A stretch of DNA of 64,000 nt, taken from Serripes groenlandicus. Taxonomy: Eukaryota; Mollusca; Bivalvia; Cardiida; Cardiidae. The position numbers were made by a program, and so were the translations under genes. Positions 50,885 to 61,573 of this stretch are shown here, one piece after another (position 1 is the first letter of the stretch; each line of letters begins with the position of its first letter). The stretch is from contig JASEVX010000113.1 in NCBI GenBank assembly GCA_031761405.1, positions 1 through 64,000 of the forward strand. The letters are read 5' to 3'. The notes beneath the pieces are model-generated. The model saw nothing but the letters and a program-made list of their open reading frames with translations, was not told the DNA's origin and made no database searches.

Positions 50885-51085
50885 AATTAATTTAATAGAG
50901 ATGAAAACATTGTTGCAAAAGGAGAAATTGCCAATTTTGAGCAATTTCTCCAATTGCAAAAATGTTTTCAAAATGTGTCTGCTGCAGAGGCGTCAGAAAG
51001 CATCTACATGTAGACAATGTTTAACCCTTTACCACTAACAGACTACTTCTGATGTAGCGTCTGTATGTGGGAAAGGGTAACTAAG
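50885..51085. mobile_element. Palindromic MITE family, copy 2
   Basis: 'aacattgttgcaaaaggaga' faces 'ctccaattgcaaaaatgttt' around 'attgccaattttgagcaat', followed by 'ctgctgcagaggcgtcagaa' and 'gtatgtgggaaagggtaac'. Confidence 0.7.
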
Positions 51086-51800
51086 AAAGAATCTAAAAAT
51101 AATTTACATGTACAAAATTTACTTTAAGGTAACAGATTAAATTAAAATGCTCAAAACTTGTAATGCTTGGCTGTGGAAGAGTAGCAGACAACTTCTTGAA
51201 TAATTGTAGGGAAGGAGAAATTTCTCCTATTAGAAAACATTCTTCCATCCTTAAAAAGTTTTCTATGGACAGATATTATATTAGGAGATGCATTCCAATT
51301 TTTTCTCGAAAATTGTTGGAAAAGGAGAACATACTGATAATGATGAATTTCTTCCTTCAAGACATCAAAATATCATTTGTCACAATATGAAATGTTTTTC
51401 CCCAAAGCTATATGTTCAAGCATGTATAAGTGTTTAACACTGTCCCACATGCAAATGACTTAAAATTATGAAGTTATAACTTTAAATAACATTGTTGTAA
51501 AATCACAAAATCCTGACAAGTAATTTCACTTTTTGTCATAATGTTTTCTATTGTATACACTTATTACATGGCTTTTGATAGATGTTGCACAGGTTTTTGC
51601 AGAGTTGTTTTCAAATAGGTCTGCTGTAGTCTGATTTATGTGAGAAAATGCTAAATATGCTACAATTTTTTAAGAATTTGCTTATTTTTCAGTTTAATTG
51701 CTTCATGTGTTAAATGATAACAACTATGATTGGATTTATTTCATATGATTACGAGTCCATGAATAAAAAAAGAAAAACTTTCAGTGTTAATCAGAATTAT

Positions 51801-52116
51801 CTTATCTAAAGTGTCCTCTTCAATCATTGATTCTCTGAATACTGCTGTCCTTAAACAAATAGTATTTATTCTTTCCAATGACTATTATGCCAAGCTCTGT
51901 TTTCAGAGTTTTTTAATCACAAATTTGCCAGCACTACATGAATAAGCTCCGACAATAGCTTATCTAAAGTGTCCTCTTCAATCATTGATTCTCTGAATAC
52001 TGCTGTCCTTAAAAAAATAGTATTTATTCTTTCCAATGACTATTATGCCAAGCTCTGTTTTCAGAGTTTTTTAATCACAAATTTGCCAGCACCACATAAA
52101 GAAGCTCCGACAGTAG
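51801..52116. repeat. Recent 158-bp tandem duplication
   Basis: 51801-51958 and 51959-52116 are nearly identical, differing at only a few positions (for example 'aaacaaatag' against 'aaaaaaatag'). It is the least diverged duplication in the window. Confidence 0.95.
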
Positions 52117-52240
52117 CTGTCAGATCTATCAAGTTTCTATTGTCTCTGCTTATGAAAGTTGTTTCCTTTCCTTCATGAAATCTAGAATGTTAGCACAAAA
52201 ATCACCGGCTATAGTAAAACCACTGACAGCCATGATTTTA

Positions 52241-52510
52241 TCACCCAGCAAAAATTAATATAGAAATTTCTGAATTCTTAGTAATGTGTATATAAGTGGT
52301 CACTAAACGAGGTCCAATGTAGCCTGTGTAGGACAGGTTTGACTCAGAATCGCATTCCATGATGGGAATTAACGCCTCTTCATCTTTTTCTGTATCGAGC
52401 TGTACAGGGACATTGAGTTCAATTGCCCGTCTTACTTGCTGGTGTTCTCTACTATTTAAAATAACCCATATCAGGGACAGGAAATTGGTTTTTCTTGCTT
52501 GGTCGAACAC
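52241..52510 (-). CDS. Unrecognised 89-codon frame
   Basis: A minus-strand frame with an acidic middle (LDTEKDEEALIPIMECDSES). It has no recognised domain. It adjoins the tandem duplication, whose minus strand also shows protein-like fragments (TATVGASLCGAGKFVIKKL), so the region may be a decayed transposable element gene. Very uncertain. Confidence 0.2.
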   Translation of the reverse strand: MFDQARKTNFLSLIWVILNSREHQQVRRAIELNVPVQLDTEKDEEALIPIMECDSESNLSYTGYIGPRLVTTYIHITKNSEISILIFAG

Positions 52511-53214
52511 AAATTAAGTGGCCTGAATATACTTGAAATATAAATAAAAAACATAGCTAGAAACAAATGTTTGTCGTTTTGGCACAAGTATAACAAGTTT
52601 CCTGTGTGATTACACAATGTTGAATCATATCTTACATAATCAGAAAAATATTAATATCTAACCATTGAAATACCACACCCATGTGATTACATATGAAGTT
52701 GTGAACAATTCACAAGCCCCTTAATATATTTTAATACATAAAGAATGTGACATGAGAATTTTTTTTTATTTACCCATCATATACTCAATTGTTGAAAATA
52801 AGTTTCAAATGTAAATAGATATATTACTAATAGACAATTTATAAAAAAGCTTGACGATAACACGGGTCTCCCTCTCTATCGCAATAGCACCTGAGTGGTC
52901 ACCAGTATTTACACTAGGATTTTGTTAACTGGATCAACCAGTTTAAAAATAGCTTTTAATAGCACATGACCTAGTGTTCGGTTAGTTAGTTTAATATGAA
53001 TACAGCCATGGTCTTTGTTTACAAATACTTTTCATTTGGTTTTTGCTTCTTAATGTACTGCTGTAGACTCACGCGATAGCTAATTTAGCTATTTTGAACA
53101 ATTGGTTAGCGGAATCTAGATTACTACCGCCTGTTCACGTACATTGACACTGTACTTACTCGATGTTTTAATAAGCTTCTGGTGCATTTACCTTAACAAA
53201 TTACTAAGGCTTTA

Positions 53215-53430
53215 ACCGTTTCCCTCATGTAGACGCTTTCTGACGCCTCTGAAGCAGACAACTTTTGAAATCATAGTGGCAAATGGAGAAATTGCTCATA
53301 ATGAGCAAATTCTCCATTTGTCATAATGATTTTAACTCTATTCAATATTCATATTATCATTTTGAGATTCGGACTTGATAACTTCAAAGTCGTCTGATGC
53401 AGCTTTATTGTATGTGGGAAAGGGTAAATT
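53215..53430. mobile_element. Palindromic MITE family, copy 3
   Basis: Outer inverted ends 'tttaaccgtttccctcatgt' and 'gtatgtgggaaagggtaaat' enclose an inner palindrome 'aatggagaaattgctcat' / 'atgagcaaattctccatt'. This is the clearest copy and defines an element of about 215 bp. Confidence 0.78.
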
Positions 53431-54049
53431 ATAAACAAAATAAACAACAGGCTGGGTATGCATTGTGAGCAATGACCATATATGCATGTATCTGACTCTG
53501 AAAAATCTAAAGGCTTTAGTTTATAGGATATTCAAACCAGTACTAACCAGAATTATTTTTTCCTTTTTGTTGATGACTTATGTTATAAATACAGATGGAT
53601 CCAATTAAACAAAGAGACACAAATTTGGTTAACTATAACAAGTCGGATTCGCTACACTGTATATTTGCCACAGTACCGCGATTTAATTAAAATGTATCCC
53701 ACTCTCTTTCACTATATCTTACTGCATAATTCCCAACTGTAATGTAAATGTAGTGTAGTCCAGGTTGTAAAAATAATCAGATGGTTGAAAATGAGAATGT
53801 GTTTGAATATTTGTCAGTTCGAAGAATTTGTTGTCCGACAGTCATGATTGAAGATTTTCGCGAAGACTGCCGACATCTCTACAATATAATGTTAGGCCTA
53901 CTTACCAACACTTTAGACGATACATTGGAGTTGTTTCTATTTAAATATTTCACCAGATACGTCTCAAGTCGTCATTATTCGGGATACAGTAACATTTAAG
54001 GCTTCAAACGGCAATTTTGTTTTCGTTGTGTCTGTAAAGCGCTTTACTG

Positions 54050-54420
54050 TAAATGGCGTGCGTCTAGGTAACCTTGATTAGTACGGTACTAGTCGGCTAT
54101 TTTGACAAACTGGAACAAAATATTTCATTCTCAGTTCCACGCATTTTTCGCTTTTTCTTAAAATTGTTAGTGCACACGAAATTACGCAGTTCTTTTATTA
54201 CCTTAAACATCGATTTAGAATTAATAATGATTGACTAGACGACAATATGTTTCAAACTGTGTTTATACGTCGGACCGGCCGCATTTTAAACATTTCCAAA
54301 ATGGCGGCCCCCATTGAATTTTTCCAGTTTCATTTCAGAAACCTTCATGGGTATTGAAAAAAACAAAAACAATTCTCACACCTGTTACCTATAAGCGAAA
54401 AAAACCATTTATGGGGTCTG
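54050..54420 (+). repeat. Dispersed repeat shared with 12.3-12.9 kb
   Basis: 'ccaaaatggcggcccccatt', 'ttccagtttcatttcagaaa' and 'cttcatgggtattgaaaaaa' match 12809-12870. Here the internal 82-bp array is absent. Confidence 0.75.
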
Positions 54421-54439
54421 TTTGTATTATACAATTAAA

Positions 54440-54960
54440 GTTTCAGTTGAATTTGTGTCCCTTTATCCATTCACTCATCTGTGTTTCACAATCTTTCATC
54501 AAATGATTTATATAACTGCATAGTTCTATTAATATTGCTCGATCAGCTCTTTGAAGTATATTGTGTAAGCCGGTTTTCGTATTTGGGGAATTACACAAAT
54601 TGCAATATTTACTGTTCTCACATATTGTCGTATTTAGGACATTTTCAATAACAAAGATATTTAGATTACTCTGGCAATATATGCATATTCTTGCATGACA
54701 TTGTAGACCTCTTAGTCGTCCAGTTTCAATATAAGGTTTATGACTTGAGCATCTAACTTTTTCAATAGCTTTTCTTAGTTTATACTACATATTTAAACGC
54801 ATACATGATTCAGTATTGAGTAGAGCTTTGAAACATTTATAGATATAAAAACGGCTTGATGTATTAATCGTTTTGTGCCAGTCCTGTTTGCAACAATCAT
54901 TTATTTAAAGAGAATATGTTTTACATTTGACTTCTAAATTTCCTACCATTATTATCTATG
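54440..54960 (-). mobile_element. Non-LTR retrotransposon C-terminal fragment
   Basis: The minus-strand translation contains IETGRLRGLQCHARICIYCQ, then IFVIENV, then CNLCN. This resembles the ETGR(Y/L)R ... R-x-C-x-x-C ... IE tail of LINE-encoded proteins. Frames are broken and the reverse transcriptase core is absent. Confidence 0.5.
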
Positions 54961-55399
54961 TGCTTTAACATTTTATAACACTGTTTCGGATAGTGTGTTT
55001 GGTTCATATGTAGAAGTTGGTACCGCTATGATATACGCAATTGCTATAATATACCTTATATATAGTGGCATTCTCCCGCACTCGCCTAATGAAATTCCAT
55101 TGTTTACTGAATCATTTTAACCAAATATGTCGTACAATATTAGTTTGAATTGGCTCAAGTATTTCCAATTATTCATATCCCCATGTATGAGATGAGAAGC
55201 AAAGACTTGGTTTTACAACAGCATCAAATAAATCGTTTCATAATGTGGAAAATAATCGAACAATTTTTGATAATGGTGTATCCCATATCTATACTGTTTC
55301 GCCTACGACGCAAGCTTTGTTTTTGCAGAAGTTCATGAAAGCCGTATGAGAATAACAAGCCATCATATATATTTATTAAAGACATTTTCACAATGACGT

Positions 55400-55700
55400 T
55401 ATTCTAAATATTGTCCAAGATGTCCCCATTACTTCTTTCAAGCAGATGACACCCACTGTGTTTATCAATGGCATTTAATTCAATACATCATGATCATAGG
55501 CTCATTTTGTTTTATTGTTACATCATGTAACTTATTAAAAGAGTACAGCACTACAGACACAATTATTTGAAAAACCTAAACACGAAGTCTAAGAAAACTT
55601 TAGATCGGTGCTTTAAAACTCCATCACTAAACAGAGCATAAAGCACAACACAAATATTATGCCACCCAACTGCAAATGCATAAATTACAACAGTGTGAGC
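55400..55700 (-). pseudogene. Decayed duplicate of the first galactose-binding exon and its upstream intron
   Basis: 55450-55700 aligns with 47855-48110: 'tgtttatcaatggcattta', 'gctcattttgttttattgtt', 'aagagtacagcact', 'atattatgccacccaactgc'. On the minus strand the exon start GVISLEK appears as GVICLKE after a preserved acceptor CACAG, and homology then fades. It cannot encode the domain. Confidence 0.75.
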
Positions 55701-58700
55701 ATAAACTAAATGATGGTTGATTAAAACACCTAATCCAAGCTAACGAATAATGTTAATTCCATTCAAGGTATAGTTCATATCGATTTGAACTATGTCACTT
55801 GAATTTGTTACGCGGATCACTGCATTCAGAGAAATGAAGATATATCTACATTGTAGCACCCGTTAAGTTACGTAGGTTCACACAATTATATTTAAGACAC
55901 TAACAACTATAGCTATATTTCATATGTACATACAGATGGCTTTATTGAGGCAAACGTGTTATTTCGATCAGCTAGTGTTTTACGTGTAAGCAGTATTTGT
56001 CGAGCATATGCAGAGATAAAACATGAGAGAGTCAGATATTCTAATTCTCAGTATTTCATCTGCTGAAGTCATAATGCTTTTAACCTAAAGAAGGTACTGT
56101 TCTAATTCATTTGTTCCAGGTCATAGTTGGAATGTTTTTTCAACACGGACGGACTGGTCCAAAAAATATAACAACCTATCAGGACGATGGAAATCCAAGC
56201 AAATCTCAACATCGGAGACTTGTTAAAGTGGAAAGACTATATTAAATTTAAGGATTGGATTGACTCCAAATATGTTGTTCGAATATTTCAAGATAGAGGG
56301 TTGTGTGTAAACAACTGTTATAGTGGCAAGTTTATGAGTATTGCGTTCTGCAAGATCTTCATCAGTGACAAGTGTATACATGTGTATAGATCCTGTATTT
56401 TCTATTCTGATTTAGAATTTACACTGTATCCAAGGTATATCCAATATCTTGTATAGATCCTGAATTTTCTGTTTTGATATATACTTTCCACTGTAGCCCA
56501 GGGTTGTTTGATAACTTGTATATATAGACTTGCCATTCTATACCAGGAATGTCTGACAAAATGTATTTATTTCGAATTATGGATGTGTGTATATACTTGC
56601 CACTATATTGGTCTGAATTGTTTTAGAGCATTGCAACAGTAGTATACCAGGGCACAATTAAAATGGGTACTATTCATAAACTGGCCACTGTATCCAATGA
56701 AGGTTGGACAAATTATATCGATCTTGACTTTCCATTGTATCCTATGGAGGTCTGATAACTTAAATATATAAACTTGCAACTGTATCTAAGTGAGATCTTA
56801 GAAATGGTTTCTAGAGATTTGCCACTGTATTCCAGGGTAATATCAAAACGTATAATATGCATAGACTTGCCACTGGAACAAACGGATGAGTCATGGATTC
56901 CAATGGTTTGAGCTCTGTGTTGTGAATTTAGTACTTTGCCCTTATATATTTTTGCAGCCCATTTGTTGTGCCTAAATTTCTAGCCGGCAAACACGGATAT
57001 AAATTAAATAAATGAGATCCTTTCCTATCAGTTTCAAAAACAGCCTTAATGGTTAGTAAACCGGTAACTTCACAAGTATAATTTAGATATTCATATTAAC
57101 ACATAACTATTCAATGTTTTGAAGTAGTGATAACAAAACAAATATAAGTGTCCGCGATGAAAATTTTCTGCAGTACTATTGCTGAATGGCAGTTCACCAG
57201 TTTTCATTAGACATTATACAGTCAGTGGTAAAAAGCGTGCAAGCTTGTCCTATTCCCATTGTCAATCTTTCACTGCACATCCACTGTTCGAGACAATATA
57301 AATTATCATAGTATCATGAAACTTACAGCGGTAGATAGTTAAGGGACATCAAATCAATGGGCATATATGAGTTTAACTTACCCATATACATGTTAGATGT
57401 GAACGTTTTATATGGGTCCATTTTCCATGACATACACTGTCCAAAGCTGCAGCTTAAAGGCCAAGTGTAACATAAGTTACAATGTACTATAAACATATTT
57501 GAGTGACGATACCTTTAAAGTAATAGTTCATGTTTTCAGTTTCAACCTTATCTTGACAAAGTAAATATTGGAATATTTATCACGTACAATTCTAAGAGTG
57601 TCTTCACATAGATTAGCTATATGACCATTAAGGTGGGAATAACAATAGTGTTCCATTGTATTTAAAAAAGTCTGTAATCTTTTGGAGAATGAGTTTAGCT
57701 TTGTTTGTGAATAGAGCTGGTTAACAAATGGAAATGCAACTAGAAAACCTTATTGTTTTATCTGTAGAGCATTCGAATTCAGAAACGCCGATCATCATTA
57801 AATCTGCACTGCTTTCAGAATCTTCTGTTTTTATCATTTTAATTTACATTGTTTCTAACTTAATACATAAAAATAATGTTGTACACTATGTGTATATGGC
57901 ATACATACATGTGTGTTTTTAAAATCCCAATTATCTCACTCATACCATTTATATATATATTCCTTTCAAATACAATTGCAATACTCATGTCTTTCTTATT
58001 ACGAGCATGACGGACATATCTGGATTTCAACGCATAAAGTATACCGGTATTCATGTGCCTGTCTTGTTCTGTGCCAATAGAATAAGATAAACTGAGATTG
58101 AAGGCCATATATTGTTTTGTATTTTTCCCGTGATTGGTTTACCTTTCAGTTGCAACTTGTTTCAATATGTGTTGTGCAAATGCAATATGTTACGATGGTT
58201 GCTTTGTTCCATTAAAGGTTGCCATCATTGACTTGCATTTTAATACATGTTACCATTGGTTTCGTTGTCTAATGCATCACATGCACTAATGATTTCTACT
58301 CGTCTTAGTTTTCATCATGTTGAAAAAGTAGTATGTGATGATCATGAAATAATCACGTAAGTGTCATATAGCAGCAACACATTGTTGGGTGTCTGTTATG
58401 TGATATGTGTATCGTGGTATAATATATTGACACATAAAGCCTTTTGATTTCCATCAACAACCAATGTTCAACATGGTATAATACGCTGGTCTCGCTTCAG
58501 ATCAGTATAGACTTAACATTGCCATTACTTTAAATGACTTACATATGGGCAGAAGCCTCCGAGAAAGTTACACTAATGCCAGTTATGGAAGAGAAAAAAA
58601 ACCCATCAAACATATGACGTTTAGGAAATCTTCATTTTTATTAATGAATCGAACGAGCGTCTTTGTTTTTATGAAACATACAAAGAACCTTGAAACATAA

Positions 58701-58924
58701 ATCAACGCTTGCATAGTTAATGAGGTAATGGATTCTTGATTGATCATCAGTCTAGAAGAAACCCAAGAGGTTTGATAACATTACAAGTGAAGCCCGTGTC
58801 GCTATCATTTTGTTTCAAACGCGTGTTCCCACCAACAACCAACACATTGGTTATGCTGCACATGGATTAATACGCTTTTCTCTCTGTTAAATCTTCCCTC
58901 ATGCATAATGGAAATACGTTCAGC
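55701..58924. other. No gene recognised
   Basis: The plus-strand stretch at 56.4-56.9 kb has loosely repeated 'cttgccactgtat' phrases about 60-70 bp apart, an old tandem repeat. No exon of the RPTP gene or other gene could be supported, although the missing first exon may lie here or beyond the window. Confidence 0.4.
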
Positions 58925-59882
58925 AACTTCACCAGGCTCACACCCGAGATGTTTCGAGACGTGGTACGACTCACGCCAAGAAAAACACATAGTACAGAGA
59001 TTCGCAGGAGGTTGGACTGAAGATTGCCATCACACTCAGGCATCTGGCCACTGGGGACTGCTACAAGTCGATGATGTACCTGTTCTATGTGCCGCACAAC
59101 ACGATCTCACTTATAGTCCGGGACGTCTGTCAGGCCATTTGGGACGAATACGGCGCAGAGTTTGTCACCAACCCGACGACAGATGAGGGTGGAAGGATGT
59201 TGCTGCTGGCTATAGCAGCCGGTGGAACTTTCACCACGTGCTAGGTGCCTTGTGCACATACGCATCCGGTGTCCTGCCCACGGAAGGTCCCATTTCTACA
59301 ACTAAAAGGAGTACTACTCCATTGTGCTCCTATCCCTCGGTGAACTACCGGTTCATGTGGGCTCAAGTCGGTGTCCCAGTGGCAGCATCTGATCACCAGC
59401 TGTAGAACGAGTCGGCTCTGCGAGATGCGGTTATCTCCAGCACAATCGGCATCCCAGAACCTGAACCTTTGCCCGCCGACGATCGTCAGATGTCGTATTT
59501 CATCATCGGGGACAATGCATTTGCCCTCAACAAGTGGATGATGAAGTCCTTTGCTGCTACGCCTCTTGAAGAGAACGAGCGAGTCTGCAACTATCGCCTA
59601 TTTCCTGCCAGACGATGTGTGGAGAATGCCTTTGGCAAACTGGCCAACCGCTTGGGCTGCCTCTTCACAACCCTCCGACAGGAGCCGCAGAACGTGGAAA
59701 CCATGGTGCTGGCGTGTGTGACACTCCACAATATGCTGAGGACGGCTTGCACAGATGATGGTGCACTTGGCGACCGTGAGAACGAGCAGCACAACCTCAT
59801 CCCCGGCTCTTGGACAGGCTCCTGCTCTACAATCCCCTCAGACTATGTGTCTGCAAATATAAGAAAGAGACACCAAACTTGA
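58925..59882 (+). pseudogene. Decayed PIF/Harbinger (HARBI1-like) transposase
   Basis: Fragments in several frames line up with HARBI1: FRDVVRLTPRKTHSTEIRRR, LKIAITLRHLATGDCYKSMM, YVPHNTISLIVRDVCQAIWD, WKDVAAGYSSRWNFHHVLGA, YRFMWAQVGVPVAASDHQL, YFIIGDNAFAL, and RRCVENAFGKLANRLGCLFT. Frame changes lie near 59015, 59190, 59254 and 59340, with in-frame stops at 59303 (TAA) and 59403 (TAG). The second Asp (IIGDNAF) and the Glu (CVENAF) of the DDE triad are present. The first, expected in an L-D-G-K-H motif near 59254, seems removed by a small deletion. The last 137 codons are open. Confidence 0.9.
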
Positions 59883-60203
59883 TAAATATACAACAATTAT
59901 ACAAACATTCAAACTTCTTCTTAATACATTTTAGTAATGAACACATTATATTACAAGATTTCTTTTAACATAAAGTTAAGATAAGATAAACAATTATTTT
60001 GCACCATTAAAAAGTGGACATACAATTAATCTGCGCATATATAAATGTGATGCCATTAAATTAAACTGTTTATCCATACTTACTCATTAACAATACAGCA
60101 TTCATGAAAAAAAAAAAGCATTGAACACAAAAACAGTATTTACATAAACATATATGACATTTTATATTTTAAAATTAGAAACTTACACTGACGCTACCTC
60201 TTC

Positions 60204-60422
60204 TTATAGCGAGCTTCTTGTCCCAAGCCTGCTACCACTGCCACGTTCTCTGCCTCTTGCTGGTGATGCATGAGGTGATTGATACGACACTTCAAGCTCC
60301 ATCAAGGTGTCTCCATCACTATCATCCTGATGAGATGTTGGAGGTGGAGTGTGTGCCTTCTTTGGAAGCTGCCTCTTCTTCTGCTGCTTCTTTGCAGGCA
60401 TGATTTTCCAGATAAATTTCAC
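60204..60422 (-). CDS. Possible second Harbinger ORF (N-terminal basic segment)
   Basis: A 72-codon minus-strand frame, convergent with the transposase: MPAKKQQKKRQLPKKAHTPP, then a Ser/Asp-rich and an Arg/Gly-rich stretch. Harbinger elements usually carry a second gene for a Myb/SANT or MADF DNA-binding protein, and a basic N-terminus would suit it, but no such domain is visible here. Confidence 0.3.
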   Translation of the reverse strand: MKFIWKIMPAKKQQKKRQLPKKAHTPPPTSHQDDSDGDTLMELEVSYQSPHASPARGRERGSGSRLGTRSSL

Positions 60423-60489
60423 ACAACTTCAATGATTTGTTGATGTCATTTGTTCAAAATGCAAATGGCGATTGTGTACATGACCCCTT

Positions 60490-60735
60490 CTTTCCGCAAG
60501 GCATGCGCAACAGTCCATATATGACGGTATCTACCCGTATCTATCCGCATCGTGTCAATTCACTGAGAAAGTATCAAACCGCTGATTTCCATCCCCAACT
60601 ATCCGTATCTATCCGTATCTATAGGTAACTGTATCCGTAAATTCATCAAGAAAATAGGCCACGCCCACAATTTATGTGGAAGACTGCGGATTTTATACGC
60701 AACTATCCGCCCTATCCGTAATGTGTGTGTGTCTG
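60490..60735. repeat. TATCCG-rich repeat at the end of the Harbinger region
   Basis: Clusters of 'tatccgtatctatccgtat' on both sides of 'gccacgcccacaatttatg', ending 'gtctgactggggcattaa'. It may be the transposon's subterminal region, with TAA as the PIF-type 3-bp target. A matching left end was not found. Confidence 0.45.
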
Positions 60736-61254
60736 ACTGGGGCATTAAGTACAGACTGAGTTGGGAATCTGTTCACTTTCAGAAACAACCTCCATGTATT
60801 AACTTCATTACATATAAACTATATATGACTTTAAACCAATCAATGAAACTTGAAAACATGTAGAGGGTCATTTAAGGAACAGTTCTACTAAATTATCTTG
60901 AAATCAGACAAGCACTTTCATAAGAATGTAGTTTTAAATTTTGTTATTTTGCCCCTTTTCTTAATCAGCCTGATTGCGGTGTTTAAAAACCAATCAATAT
61001 GTTTGTATGTATAGAGAATTATCAAATAAAGTATTCTACCTCATTATATTTGTATCAGACAAGCTAATTCAGAGAAGAATATTTCAAAAATCGGGCAAAT
61101 TCACCCATTCTGATGCTTCAGCAATTCCTCCGTAGAAAATAAATATACCGCGCAATTTACTCTTGTGCCATAATATTTCAAGTAGACGTCTGCTGCAAAG
61201 GCCTCACAGAAGGTATGTTTGTGGGTAAGGGTTGATAACGTAGCTTTATTTTCT

Positions 61255-61375
61255 GAATATTTCAAGATAGCATAGAAAACATTGTGGAAAAAGGAGTATT
61301 GCTCTGTATGAGCAATGTCTCCTTTTGCCACAATGTTTTCAAAAGTTTCTGCTGCAAATGCTTCTGCAAGGGGGA
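61255..61375. mobile_element. Palindromic MITE family, copy 4
   Basis: 'gaaaacattgtggaaaaagg' faces 'ccttttgccacaatgttttc', with 'gcaaatgcttctgcaag' beyond. Related outer parts are at about 61.19-61.24 kb. Confidence 0.7.
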
Positions 61376-61573
61376 AAAATGCTATTAAAATATCACAAAC
61401 AAATCTATATTGCTTAACTATTTATGTAACTAGAAGGCACATAGGTTGAAATTTGCATAGGGTGTTTTCTGCAGCTAGTGTTCCTATATCCTAATCCTTT
61501 ATTGCACTTAAATATTATATTGACACATTCAAAGAATTGTAATTTTATTTGGTTACTTAGAGTTTTAATTTAA

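Noticed and set aside
59591..59800. Minus-strand frames over the Harbinger transposase
   Set aside because: They are antisense to the clear DDE-transposase reading on the plus strand.
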